Source of the DNA: Hemerocallis citrina
Lineage: Eukaryota; Streptophyta; Magnoliopsida; Asparagales; Asphodelaceae
Reading direction: 5' to 3'
NCBI GenBank assembly: GCA_017893485.1
Contig: CM030362.1
Span: 37,480,984-37,544,983 of the forward strand
DNA length: 64,000 bases
Shown: positions 12,308-22,932 of the stretch, piece by piece
How positions within the stretch are numbered: position 1 is the first letter of the stretch
Layout: each line of letters opens with the position of its first letter
The notes under the pieces: model-generated
What the model was told of the DNA's origin: nothing
Database searches by the model: none
What the model saw: only the letters and a program-made list of their open reading frames with translations
Translations under genes and position numbers: made by a program

Positions 12308-14053
12308 ATGCCTCCTAGGAAAGTAAGATCTAGAGGGTCCAACCGTGGATCCAATCCCGTTGATCAGCAAGAGGTAGTCCCCATCCAACCCGCTCAGCAG
12401 CAGGGACAACTTCCTCTCCAAGCGGAAGACCCTCTTCAACAAGATCAGCCTCCTCTTCAAAATCAGCAACCCCCTAAAGGTCCCGCTGGTCCTCAAAATG
12501 CCGGTGCAGGGGCTTCGCGTCCCAACCCGCGGAAGCAACCCCTCCATCAGGACCGCATTTCGGTACACAATGCCTCTTCAGATTCCATGGCCTCCCACAA
12601 TCCTCGAGTTTCCGACCTCTGCAATACCGTTCTCAATCGGCAGAAGGATGAGGATCTTCGCCGCCGTCTGGATGAGAAGCGGGCCCGAGAGGGAACCTCC
12701 CGCCAACAACATCCGGATGAGCGATATCCTCACCACCAAGACAACAGGAGGTCCCCTACCCGAAGAGGACGGAGAGAGTCCCCCGAGCATCATAGGAGAA
12801 GACCCCATTCCCCTACTGGTCGGCAACATCCAAGGAACAATGAGGCACCCATCACTCGTGCCGAGTTCCAGCAATTTCAAACAACGGTGTTGCAAACTCT
12901 CAACCTTCGACCCAACAACAACAATGCCCAAAGGGCTCCTACTCCTCCACGGATTCTAAGTCCTCGCCGCTCCCAGAGCTACCGTCGTCGTAGTCCCCGC
13001 TCTCCTTCCTATGAAGATGAGTCCAGAGGCTCGTTTGACTACCGTCGAAGGGACGATGCTCTCTACCGCCATCTCCACGAGATGGAGAGATGCATCGGCC
13101 GAACAGACAAGGATGAGGAGTTAAGAGGAAGGACCATCTGCCCGAGCAGACCTCCCTTCTCCCGGACCATCATGGAGGCTCCTATCCCAAGAGGTTTCGA
13201 ACCCCCGCAGTTCGAAACTTACTCGGGGGAGTCAGACCCCGTGGACCACATCAAAAGCTTCAAGACCCTCATGCTAATCCACCAAGCTTCCAATGCTTTG
13301 CTGTGCAAAACCTTCCCCGCCACTCTTAAGGGTTCGGCTCGGGAGTGGTACTCCCGCCTCGCCCCGTCTTCCATATTCTCCTTCGAGCAATTCGAGAGCC
13401 TCTTCATCACTCATTTTGTGAGTAGCAGACGAACGGAGAAGACTAACATCTCGTTACTCCAGCTCCGCCAGGAGAAGGGAGATAAGTTGAGAGACTATGT
13501 TAGGAGGTTCACTGCAGAAGTGAGATCCATTGCTTCCCTTGACCAGCCTGTTGCAGCGGCCGCCTTCCAATTGAACGTCCTCAACTCTACCCTTCGCTCC
13601 TCCCTTGCCAGGAAGCCCCCACATAATTTCGCCGACCTCCTTCTCAGGAGCGAGAAGTATATTCGGGCCGAAGAAGCCGAGAATCTCCCGGGCTTTGAGG
13701 AGACATCTTCCGGGAACAAACGGAAGAGCACAAGCGAAGAGGGCTCCCAAAAATCCCAGAAGGACGGCAATGGACAGCGTCGCCCGACTCCTCGGTTTGA
13801 GAAGTTCACCCCCCTCATTGCCAATATATCAGAAGTCCTTATGGAGGTGGACAAGGAAGGGCTCCTCCGCGCTCCCCCGAGAATGAATACACCTGGCAAG
13901 AAGAGGAACAAGGATAAGTGGTGCCGCTTTCACAGGGACCACGGCCACGACACGGATGATTGTCGGGCTCTCAAGGAGGAGATTGAAGAACTCATACAGC
14001 GGGGGCACCTGATCAAGTTCGTCCAAAAAGAGGGGGTCGAGTTTCCCCCCTGA
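12308..14053 (+). CDS. gag: Gypsy gag polyprotein (intact frame)
   Basis: The long frame opens at 12287, but the second Met (MPPRKVRSRGS at 12308) is the more natural start. The N-terminal 270 residues are Gln/Pro-rich and then Arg-rich, disordered and basic (RRSPTRRGRRESPEHHRRR), fit for RNA binding. The Retrotrans_gag domain follows: DPVDHIKSFKTLM, LKGSAREWYSRLAPSSI, FSFEQFESLFITHF, LLQLRQEKGDKLRDYVRRF. A zinc finger of Tat gag type (CRFHRDHGHDTDDC) and KEEIEELIQRGHLIKFV close the protein. It has no stops over 580 codons, which is notable next to the ruined elements around it. A stop directly follows EFPP, so no pol fusion is possible. Confidence 0.9.
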   Translation: MPPRKVRSRGSNRGSNPVDQQEVVPIQPAQQQGQLPLQAEDPLQQDQPPLQNQQPPKGPAGPQNAGAGASRPNPRKQPLHQDRISVHNASSDSMASHNPRVSDLCNTVLNRQKDEDLRRRLDEKRAREGTSRQQHPDERYPHHQDNRRSPTRRGRRESPEHHRRRPHSPTGRQHPRNNEAPITRAEFQQFQTTVLQTLNLRPNNNNAQRAPTPPRILSPRRSQSYRRRSPRSPSYEDESRGSFDYRRRDDALYRHLHEMERCIGRTDKDEELRGRTICPSRPPFSRTIMEAPIPRGFEPPQFETYSGESDPVDHIKSFKTLMLIHQASNALLCKTFPATLKGSAREWYSRLAPSSIFSFEQFESLFITHFVSSRRTEKTNISLLQLRQEKGDKLRDYVRRFTAEVRSIASLDQPVAAAAFQLNVLNSTLRSSLARKPPHNFADLLLRSEKYIRAEEAENLPGFEETSSGNKRKSTSEEGSQKSQKDGNGQRRPTPRFEKFTPLIANISEVLMEVDKEGLLRAPPRMNTPGKKRNKDKWCRFHRDHGHDTDDCRALKEEIEELIQRGHLIKFVQKEGVEFPP

Positions 14054-14378
14054 GGAAGCCCACAAACGAACAGAAGGGCCCGCCAAGCTTCAACACTCGG
14101 AATCTCCCAGCTCCTCCCAAGAGGTCTTCACCTTATTGTAGAAGTAGGATCTTGATTTTCAATAAGGCCGATGCTTGTAACTCGGCCAACAGCATGTAAT
14201 AATGGCTCGCCCTATTGGAGCAGCCACTTAGTTTATTTCAATAAAACTTTACATCTTTTCATTGAAAATTATTGCTCTTGCTTCTCTATCTCTCCGAGTC
14301 ATGACTCTCTTAAATGGTGGGTTCGGAGTCCAGCTTCTTCTACATGGCTGCTCCCGCAACTTACTAACCTTTAACAAC
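14054..14378 (+). other. Post-gag spacer
   Basis: No protease or RT follows the gag stop. The segment holds AATAAAA-type signals near 14230 (TTTCAATAAAACTTT) that could end a gag transcript, then enters the 114-bp array. Confidence 0.5.
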
Positions 14379-15150
14379 GATGGTTCGGAGTCCAACACTT
14401 GGCTCGATTCCTCTTCAAATAACCTGCTCTTCAGCGGGTTAGAAGTGGTTCGCCATTCGGAATTGCTCCCACAACCGTTGAATAACTCTACCGATGGTTC
14501 GGAGTCCAACACTTGGCTCGATTCCTCTTCAAATAACCTGCTCTTCAGTGGGTTAGAAGTGGTTCGCCATTCGGAATTGCTCCCACAACCGTTGAACACC
14601 TCTACCGATGGTTCGGAGTCCAACACTTGGCTCGATTCCTCTTCAAATAACCTGCTCTTCAGCGGGTTAGAAGTGGTTCGCCATTCGGAATTGCTCCCAC
14701 AACCGTTGAACAACTCTACCGATGGTTCAGAGTCCAATACTTGGCTCGATTCCTCTTCAAATAACCTGCTCTTCAGCGGGTTAGAAGTGGTTCGCCATTC
14801 GGAATTGCTCCCACAACCGTTGAACACCTCTACCGATGGTTCGGAGTCCAACACTTTGCTCGATTCCTCTTCAAATAACCTGCTCTTCAGCAGGTTAGAA
14901 GTGGTTCGCCATTCGGAATTGCTCCCACAACCGTTGAACAACTCTACCGATGGTTCGGAGTCCAACACTTGGCTCGATTCCTCTTCAAATAACCTGCTCT
15001 TCAGCGGGTTAGAAGTGGTTCGCCATTCGGAATTGCTCCCACAACCGTTGAACAACTCTACCGATGGTTCGGAGTCCAACACTTGGCTCGATTCCTCTTC
15101 AAATAACCTGCTCTTCAGCGGGTTAGAAGTGCCATTCGGAACTGCTCCCA
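14379..15150. repeat. 114-bp tandem array, about 6.7 copies
   Basis: The phrase GATGGTTCGGAGTCC recurs at about 14379, 14493, 14607, 14721, 14835, 14949 and 15063, an exact 114-bp period. Because 114 is 3 x 38, frames stay open through the whole array on both strands and give 38-residue repeats (DGSESNTWLDSSSNN on +). These frames are consequences of the array; no known domain is recognised. Copies differ by only a few substitutions. Confidence 0.92.
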
Positions 15151-15533
15151 CAACCGTTTATTTTGTCACTTAAATAGCGAGTTCGGAACACAACTCTTCC
15201 CTAGAGTTGCTCCTCAAGACCCGTCTTCCAGATGGCTCTTCTAAAAACTGAGCTCTTCACTCCGCTCCCTCCAAAGCGGGCCCCTTCAAAGTGAGTTCGG
15301 AGCTCAAAACTCTTCCATAAAGTCGCTCCTTACACTCTCTTCAAAGGATGGGTCCTCTCCACACCTAAGAGTGGAGCTCCTCTTCCAAAAAAATCTCCAA
15401 GACCAAAGAGAGCACCACCTCTTCCTTATGCCGACCCGTCCACTTCATCAGCTCGCTGAGCTTCTCCTCACGCTCGAGCTTCTCCTCACGCTCGAGCAGA
15501 GGGTGAATTACAGAGTCACCGAGCCGAGTGGAC

Positions 15534-15730
15534 GAGGTACCGACCTCCACATATGGAGAAAAATTCTGTCGAGCTGATTTCACCGTTAGATCATCTCGAA
15601 ATTCGCACTCAAGCGTGATGGACGGATCAGATCGCGCCACGTCACCACAAAACGACAAGATAATAGTTTCTCGAAACTCGTGCCTCTTGTCTCGTGATTC
15701 GCGCCACAATCGTGATCAACCGTCCAGATG
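15534..15730 (+). repeat. Dispersed repeat, three copies, about 200 bp
   Basis: The block beginning near ACCGACCTCCACATATGGAG and ending at GATCGTGATCAACCGTCCAG occurs here and again at about 17393-17590 and 19085-19285. A diverged relative lies at 21600-21860. Each copy separates two array blocks, so the 3' half of the element looks like a higher-order duplication. Confidence 0.8.
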
Positions 15731-17100
15731 GCTCTCCTAGAGCCGAGCTCTTCACTCTGCTCTCCTCCAAAGCGGAGCTCTTCTCATCGAGTTCGGAGCA
15801 CAACTCTCTCCTAGAGTTCCTCCTTACGCTCGTCTTCCAAATGGCTCTCTCCCAGAGCCGAGCTCTTCACTCCGCTCGCCTCCAAAGCAGAGCTCTTCTC
15901 AAAGAATTTGGAGCTCACAACTCTCTCCTAGAGTTGCTCCTCAAGACTCATCTTCCAGATGGCTCTTCTAAAAACTGAGCTCTTCACTCCGCTCGCCTCC
16001 AAAGCGGAGCTCTTCTCGACGAGATCGGAGCACAACTCTCTCCTAGAGTTGCTCCTCAAAATCGTCTTCCAGATGGCTCTCCTAGAGCCGAGCTCTTCAC
16101 TCCGCTCGCCTCCAAAGCGGAGCTCTTCTCATCGAGTTCGGAGCACAACTCTCTCCTAGAGTTCCTCCTTACGCTCGTCTTCCAAATGGCTCTCTCCCAG
16201 AGTCGAGCTCTTCACTCCGCTCACCTCCAAAGCGGAGCTCTTCTCGACGAGATCGGAGCACAACTCTCTCCTAGAGTTGCTCCTCAAAATCGTCTTCCAG
16301 ATGGCTCTCCTAGAGCCGAGCTCTTCACTCCGCTCGCCTCCAAAGCGGAGCTCTTCTCATCGAGTTCGGAGCACAACTCTCTCCTAGAGTTCCTCCTTAC
16401 GCTCGTCTTCCAAATGGCTCTCTCCCAGAGTCGAGCTCTTCACTCCGCTCACCTCCAAAGCGGAGCTCTTCTCATCGAGTTCGGAGCACAACTCTCTCCT
16501 AGAGTTCCTCCTTACGCTCGTCTTCCAAATGGCTCTCTCCCAGAGCCGAGCTCTTCACTCCGCTTGCCTCCAAAGCGGAGCTCTTCTCAAAGAATTTGGA
16601 GCTCACAACTCTCTCCTAGAGTTGCTCCTCAAACTCGTCTTCCAAATGGCTATCTCCCAGAGCCGAGCTCTTCACTCCGCTCGCCTCCAAAGCGGAGCTC
16701 TTCTCAAAGAATTTGGAGCTCACAACTCTCTCCTAGAGTTGCTCCTCAAACTCGTCTTCCAGATGGCTCTCCTAGAGCCGAGCTCTTCACTCCGCTCGCC
16801 TCCAAAGCGGAGATCTTCTCAAACAAGATCGGAGCACGACTCTCTCCTAGAGTTCCTCCTCAAACTTGTCTCTTAGATGGCTCTCCCAAAGCCGAGCTCT
16901 TCACTCCGCTCGTCTCCAAAGCGGAGCTCTTCTCGACGAGTTCGGAGCACAACTCTCTCCAAGAGTTCCTCCTCAAACTTGTCTCCCAAATGGCTCTTCT
17001 GATGCCGAGCTCTTCACTCCGCTCGCTTCCGAAGCGGACCTCTTCTCAACGAGTTCGGAGCTCACAACTCTCCCCTAGAGTTGCTCCTTGCACTCACTTC
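15728..17100. repeat. 113-118 bp tandem array, about 12 copies
   Basis: ATGGCTCT starts a unit at about 15728, 15841, 15959, 16073, 16186, 16301, 16414, 16529, 16648, 16762, 16877 and 16990. Each unit holds GAGCTCTTCACTCCGCTC and CCAAAGCGGAGCTCTTCTC, which are partly inverted to each other and could fold as a hairpin. Units vary in length, so open frames shift between copies. A diverged first copy lies at about 15228. Confidence 0.9.
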
Positions 17101-17879
17101 AGAGAATGGGTCTTCAAAGCACCTCTTCCTAGCACCTCTTCTCCTAGGAGTGGAGCTCCTCTTCAAAAATCTCCAAAACCAAACAGAATAGAGGCAGAGC
17201 TTCAGAGCCCTTCACCTCTCCCATATGCCGACCATTCTCCCGAGCCGAGGAGCAGAGCTTCATCGACCCATCCCCTTCATCAACTCACCGAGCTTCTCCT
17301 CACGCTCGAGCCGTCCGAACTCCGAGCTCCACTACACCGAGCGACTACGGGCAGAAGGTGAACTACTGAGTTACCGAGCCGAGCGGACGAGGAACCGACC
17401 CTCGTATATGGAGAAAAATTCTGCCGAACCGATTTCACTGTTAGATCATCTCAAAATTCGCACTCAAGCGTGATGGACGGATCAGATCGCGCCATGTCAC
17501 CACAAAACGACAAGATAACGTTTTCTCGAAACTCATGCCTCTTGTCTCGTGATTTGCGCCACGATCGTGATCAACCGTCCAGATGGAGCCACGTAGCTCG
17601 GATCTGAAATCCGAGCTACCGATCTACCGAGCAGCAAAGTGGCGGAAAATGTGCCTTAAAATCCGTGCTCGGATTCGCCGAACAAGCAAGCAGATAAAGA
17701 GGAAGAAAGAAAAAGAGGCTAACGGGTCAGGGTCGGATCCGATACCCACGGTCCGACCCATACCCTTCTTAGCTCCTTCATTCTTCTCCTTCTTTAGTCT
17801 TCCCGCCAAAAGTACCCAACATTTTTGCTCTTCTTCACTGTGCGAAAGAACAAGGCAGAGGAGAGAACCCGAATGCCTC

Positions 17880-18720
17880 TCCTCCCCTTCCTCTTTCCTC
17901 TCAAGGCCGAGCTCTTCACTTCGCTTACCTCCAAGGCAGACATCTTCTCAACAAGTTCAGAGCTAGAACTCTCTCCGAGAGTTGCTCCTCAAACTCGTCG
18001 TCCAGATGGCTCCCTCCCAGAGCCGAGCTCTTCACTCCGCTCGCCTCTAAAGCGGAGCTCTTCTCAAAGAGTTGCTCCTCACAACTCTCTCCTAGAGTTC
18101 CTCCTCAAACTCGATGTCCAGATGACTCTTCTAATGCCAAGCTCTTCACTCCGCTCACCTCCAAAGCGGAGCTCTTCTCCACAAGTTCGGAGCACAACTC
18201 TCTTCTAGAGTTCCTCCTCAAACTTGTCTCTAAAATAGCTCTCCTCGACAAGCTCCGACCTATCCACAAATGGCTCTCTCCCAGAGCCGAGCTCATCACT
18301 CCGCTCCCTCTAAAGCGGACCTCTTCCAAACGAGTTCGGAGCACAACTCTCCCCTAGAGTTCCTCCTCACACTCGCCCTCCAAATGGCTCTCTCCCAGAG
18401 CCGAGCTCATCACTTCGCTCCCTCTAAAGTGGACCTCTTCCAAACGAGTTCGGAGCACAACTTTCCCTTAGAGTTCCTCCTCACACTCGCCCTCCAAGTG
18501 GCTCTTCCCTAGAACCGAGCTCATCACTCCGCTCCCTCTAAAGCGGACCTCTTCCAAACGAGTTTGGAGCACAACTCTCCCCTAGAGTTCCTCCTCACAC
18601 TCCCCCTCCAAGTGGCTCTTCCCTAGAACCGAGCTCTTCGCTCCGCTCACCTCCAAAGCGGACCTCTTCTCAATGAGTTCGGAGCTCACAACTCTCCCCT
18701 AGAGTTGCTCCTTGCGCTCA
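17880..18720. repeat. Second block of the 113-118 bp array, about 7 copies
   Basis: Same unit as the block at 15728-17100, with copies near 18006, 18122, 18270, 18383, 18497 and 18612. They are more diverged (AGCTCATCACTCCGCTCCCTC variants). The interval 17100-17880 between the blocks contains the second copy of the 200-bp dispersed repeat. Confidence 0.85.
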
Positions 18721-18829
18721 CTTCAAAGAATGGGTCTTTCCATGGCTCTTACGAGGATCTTCCCAGCGCCTCTTCTCCGCCCCTAGGAGTGGAGCTCCTC
18801 TTCACCTCTCCAAAAAGTACCCAACACTT

Positions 18830-19045
18830 CTCCTCTTCTCCACTGTGCGAAAGAACAAGGCAGAGGAGAGAACCCAAATGCCTCTCCTCCCCTTCCTCTT
18901 CTCCTCTTCTCCACTGTGCGAAAGAACAAGGCAGAGGAGAGAACCTAAATGCCTCTCCTCCCCTTCCTCTTCTCCTCTTCTCCATTGTGCGAAAGAACAA
19001 GATAGAGGAGAGAACCCAAATGCCTCTCCTCCCCTTCCTCTTTCT
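18830..19045. repeat. About 70-bp tandem repeat, 3 copies
   Basis: A unit around CACTGTGCGAAAGAACAAGG with GAGAGAACCCAAATGCCTCT is repeated three times in a row. A single older copy lies at about 17835-17900. All are low-complexity CT-rich on this strand. Confidence 0.8.
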
Positions 19046-19289
19046 TCTCAGAAGAGCTGCCGATCCCATCGATCTGAGGTGCCGAGGTACCGACCTCCAC
19101 ATATGGAGAAAAATTCGGCCGATCCCATCTTACCGTCGGATCGTCTCAAAATTCATGCTAAAACATGATGAACGGCTCAGATCTCGCCACGTCTCCACAA
19201 AACGACAAGATAACATTTTCTCGAAATTTGAGCCTCTTGTCTCGTGATTCGCGCCACGATCGTGATCAACCGCCCAGATTGAGCCACGT

Positions 19290-20265
19290 AGCTCGGATCT
19301 CAAATCCGAGCTACCGACCTACCGAACAGCAAAGTGGGAAAAAATGCTCCTCAAAATCCGTGCTCGGATTTGCCGAGCAAGAAGCAGAGTAGAGGAGAAG
19401 AAGAAGAACAAAAAAAAAAAAAAAAAGAATTGAAAGAAGGGTCGGGTCGGACCCATTAGGGTCCCAAACCCGAACCCTTCCTTCTTCTTCCCTTCCAATT
19501 TCCCGCCAAAACAAACCAGAAAAAAAGAACCCAGCTTCAAGCTCCCCACAGTCCATCGCCGAGCTACTTCATAGCCTCGCCGACCTCAAACGCCATCGAC
19601 GGAGCTCTCCTCCCTCGCAAAGCCATCGATGGAGCTCAAAACTCCACCTCCACTTCGCGCGAGCTCGACCTCGCCATCACCACCTCCACCACTATGGGAT
19701 CGCTCGAGCGACCTCTTCGAGCTCACCACCATCGCATGCTCCACCTTCGAGCTACGATGCCGAGCTCCCCTACGGTCGAACTCCGAGTTCTCCTTCGCGA
19801 GCTCTTCGCCTGCCTCCGACGCCGAACCCACTCGTCGACCTCATCAACAAAGCTTCGAGCTCCGCCTTCCGCTCCCCCCTCGTCAAAGCTGCTCACCTGT
19901 CGAAGCTTCATGCCGAGCAACTGTGCAAGCTTACCATCGAAGCTCTGTCATCCTCCTCGACGAGCCACCACCTCGTCATTACAAAACTCCAACGCCGAGC
20001 TCACAAAGCTCCGACCAAAGCGCCGAGCTCCGAGCTCCCATCATCTCCTTCTCCGAACACCTCACCGCCGAGCTCCTCCTCCACGACCGAACGCCATCTC
20101 GAAGCTTACCATGACAGCCGAGGTCTCCTTCGACAAGCTCCGAAGTGCAGGGCCGAGCTCCACCTTCGCCCCCTTCGCGAGCTCACCCCCAAAACAGAGC
20201 TCCACTACCCGTCGAAGCTCCTGTCCACGTCCACTGTCGAGCTTGTCTCCCATCGCCAAAGCTCT
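19290..20265. other. GC-rich low-complexity interior of the gypsy element
   Basis: Dense in CGAGCTCC words, with a poly-A stretch near 19410. Long open frames exist in several phases because of biased composition, but none shows a recognisable domain. The same character resumes at 21014 after the TRIM. Confidence 0.5.
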
Positions 20266-20270
20266 CCTCT

Positions 20271-21008
20271 TGTAACGCCCCGCCCCAATACTCAGACAAA
20301 TTATAAATACTATGTAGTACAACTGCCCACCACAGGCTGCCTCTCAAAAGGTGGTTAACCAGATTGGTGACTCTTGATCATTGGCTAATAGTATTTATAC
20401 TCAAATTATCACATCAAACCTCCCATGTGGGACTAAATTTCTTAATCTCAATCTCAAATCCCGCGCATACCAGTCGACTAATCTACCCACCAGTCGACTG
20501 TTCGCCTAGATCTGGGGTATTACATACACCCCCCCTTAGGAATCAGCGTCTTCGCTGAGTACAGGGCACACATCTAGTGTAGGACCGCCCTTTCTAGCCG
20601 ATGTAGTATAGTCCCTTATCCCGGAGATCAGTCATTCTCAACACCGCAGATCGGATACCACACTCAACACCGATCCCGGAGATCAATGACTCTCAGCACC
20701 GCATATCGTAGGCCTCTCCTACACCTGGTGTCGAAAGTCGGCTCTGATACCATTTGTAACGCTCCGCCCCAATACTCAGACAAATTATAAATACTATGTA
20801 GTACAACTGCCCACCACAGGCTGCCTCTCAAAAGGTGGTTAACCGGATTAGTGACTCTTGATCATTGGCTAATAGTATTTATACTCAAATTATCACATCA
20901 AACCTCCCATGTGGGACTAAATTTCTCAATCTCAATCTCAAATCCCGCGCATACCAGTCGACTGATCTACCCACCAGTCGACTGTTCGCCGAGATCTGGG
21001 GTATTACA
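20271..21008 (-). mobile_element. TRIM (terminal-repeat retrotransposon in miniature)
   Basis: Two 254-bp LTRs (20271-20524 and 20755-21008), TGTAACGC...GGTATTACA, differ at 6 positions by eye. They flank only 230 bp. The minus orientation follows from the primer-binding word TGGTATCAGAGCC next to the right LTR and a purine tract CCTAAGGGGGGGTGTA next to the left LTR. The TSD CCTCT is exact (20266-20270 and 21009-21013). No coding capacity. It inserted in the gypsy interior. Each LTR holds two CAGTCGACT palindromes. Confidence 0.95.
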
Positions 21009-21013
21009 CCTCT

Positions 21014-21700
21014 GCCATGGCCGAGCTCGAACTGTGCGACCTCCGCTGCATCGAGCCACCACAGTCAAACTACCGAAGCTCCATTCCATTGGCGGAGCCC
21101 CATTGAACTTGCCGAAGCATCGAGTCCCAACATCTCCTCCAAGCTCCACGAACGAGCTCCGAGCACCACCATCGAGAGCTCCATTCGTGCCGAACCCCGC
21201 TGCCGAGCTCACCTCCGAGCTCCAATGGTGCCGAACCCAACTCCTCACCAGCACCGACAGCTCCTTCTTGCCTCTTCTCTTCGTCGAGCACCGAAGCACC
21301 AAGCTCTCCTCCTTCGACAGCCGAGCTCCACCATGCTCTTCGTCGACCCATCGAACCGAAGCTCCGAGCTCCTCTCTCCGATACGCCGAGCTCCGAGCTC
21401 GAGCACGCAGACGCGAAGAAGAAGGGTCGGAGCTGAAGCAGGGGTGACGAAGAAGGAAACGAAGAAGAACAGAGGAGAAGAAGCAGCGGGAGAAAGAAAG
21501 AAGAAAGAAAAGAAAAGGAAAAAAAGGAAGAAAAAAAGCGCCACGTGGCACTGCTACGTGGCATCGTATCAAAGGTCAGCCGATCCGAGGTGCCGATCCG
21601 AGGAGCCGAACAACCGACCCTCGTATATAGAGAAAAAACCCGCCGATCCACACGATCCGTCCGATCGTCTCAAAATTCCCGTCGCGGCACGATCGACGCT
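21014..21700. other. GC-rich interior of the gypsy element, after the TRIM
   Basis: Continuation of the 19.3-20.3 kb composition (CGAGCTCC-rich), passing into a purine-rich stretch at about 21410-21540. No domain is recognised in any frame. Confidence 0.5.
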
Positions 21701-21865
21701 CAGGAACTCGCCACGTGTCCAGATCGTGATCTGCCTCACGATGCACGCACATCTGATCATGATGGACGGTCAGAAACGCGCCACGTGTCCGGATCGTGAT
21801 CTGCCTCACGATGCGCGCTCATCTGATCATGATGGACGGTCAGAAACGCGCCACGTGTCCAGATA
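21700..21865. repeat. Short tandem repeat with G-box/ABRE cores
   Basis: The segment around GATCGTGATCTGCCTCACGA and GGACGGTCAGAAACGCGCC is repeated about twice, with period near 70 bp. Each copy contains GCCACGTGTCC, so CACGTG occurs three times within about 150 bp. CACGTG and ACGTGTC are the cores of plant G-box and ABRE sites; activity here is only inferred. Confidence 0.7.
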
Positions 21866-22285
21866 ATATTTAAATTATTATTTATTTATTTAATTGTTTT
21901 AATTATTTAAAAATTCCGAAAAAAATATTTAAAAAATCGAAAAAAATTAATTAAAAATTCTAAAAATAATTATTAATTCAGAAAAATTATTTTAAAATTC
22001 TGAAAAATAATTATTAAATTAGATTAATTAATTAATATTTTTGATAATTAATTATTTAATTCGGAAAATGAATAAAAAATTCAAAAAAATGAGAAAAAAT
22101 TCAGAAAAATCTGGAAAAATCACCAAAAATCAAGAAAATTCTGAGAATATTTTTGGGCATTTTACAAGCCCATAATAACACCGTTACACCCCGAGCAAGA
22201 TTCTAAACTCCCCTAAGAACACCGATAAAATCTCGTACGCCATTAGAACAGTAAAACTACTCCTCAAAGGCTGATCAAACTCAGT
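21866..22285. other. AT-rich spacer before the 3' LTR
   Basis: Abrupt change to AT-rich DNA with repeated AATTATTTA/GAAAAAT words, then a conserved block (CACCGTTACACCCCGAGCAAG, about 22181) that also precedes the LTR of the related element at 43.2-43.4 kb on the other strand. No gene. Confidence 0.6.
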
Positions 22286-22305
22286 CTTTGGGAGTGGGGG
22301 GCTCG

Positions 22306-22927
22306 TGATATGGCTAAAAATAGGATTAAATCGGGACCGTTCACATCGGACACGAATCTTAAAAGCTCAGGGGCAAAACGGTAATTTCACATACAAATGG
22401 GTCCGAAACGGGTACTGGGTCTCCTTCTCACAGATCCAATAACCCGCGAACGGATTCACCTCAACTGGGTACGGGTCCCTACCCGATACAAACCCAGTCC
22501 GACAGGATAGAATTAGGGTCCCTGATTGAACCAAATCAACGGGCCTGATTCGCGACTATCCTCTCACCGGGAATTAAGGGATTACATTCCTAATCTGATT
22601 ACGAGGATTTTATTCCTTATCAGATCACATGGATTACATTCCTAATCTGATCCCTAAGGCGACTATAAATACCCCCCACCCATCTCCATTAAGAGGTAAT
22701 CAATCTTTCTCCAGTTTTTGCGCTCTTTCATAGTCTTCCTAGATTACTGACTTGAGCGTCGGAGGGTGCGTCGCCGGGAACAACCCCGGTGTCTCGCACT
22801 TTTTGCAGGTGTACGGCGGGAGCGACGATCATACCCCGACAGAACAGGTATACAGGTTTACTATTCAGTTTCCCTAAGAATCCACAAATTCTATCTGTTT
22901 GCCCCCACACCAAATTTAGCGGCAACA
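22306..22927 (+). repeat. Tat-like 3' LTR
   Basis: 622 bp, about 97 percent identical by eye to 11614-12234, preceded by the purine tract GGGAGTGGGGGGCTCG and followed by the TSD GGTAT. Confidence 0.93.
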
Positions 22928-22932
22928 GGTAT

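Larger units (their letters stand above)
11614..22927 (+). mobile_element. Gag-only Tat-like Ty3/gypsy element
   Basis: Complete by structure: LTRs 11614-12234 and 22306-22927 (TGATATGG...GGCAACA), TSD GGTAT (11609-11613 and 22928-22932), primer-binding word TGGCGCCGTCTGTGGGA at 12238, and polypurine tract ending GGGAGTGGGGGGCTCG at 22305. By eye the LTRs differ at about 17 of 621 positions. It encodes a single gag protein. No protease, RT, RNase H or integrase is seen; instead 14.1-22.2 kb holds several tandem arrays, GC-rich low-complexity DNA and a TRIM. It is therefore non-autonomous and depends on a related element for pol. Placement in the Tat clade rests on the gag zinc finger and on a related copy at 42.6 kb with a Transposase_28-type antisense gene. 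Confidence 0.9.

Noticed and set aside
12035..13911. Several minus-strand and alternative-frame ORFs over the gypsy gag
   Set aside because: Shadows of the gag gene: the + frame from 12308 shows Retrotrans_gag and zinc-finger motifs, the others show none.
14249..15173. Two long opposing open frames of 300 codons (possible repeat protein)
   Set aside because: Both are produced by a 114-bp array whose length is divisible by three. There is no known domain, no plausible start context and no splice signals, so I annotate the array instead.
15365..21866. Many 60-390 codon frames in the gypsy interior
   Set aside because: Low-complexity, array-derived or GC-biased frames rich in Ser, Leu and Arg without recognisable domains. 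Frames change between repeat units.
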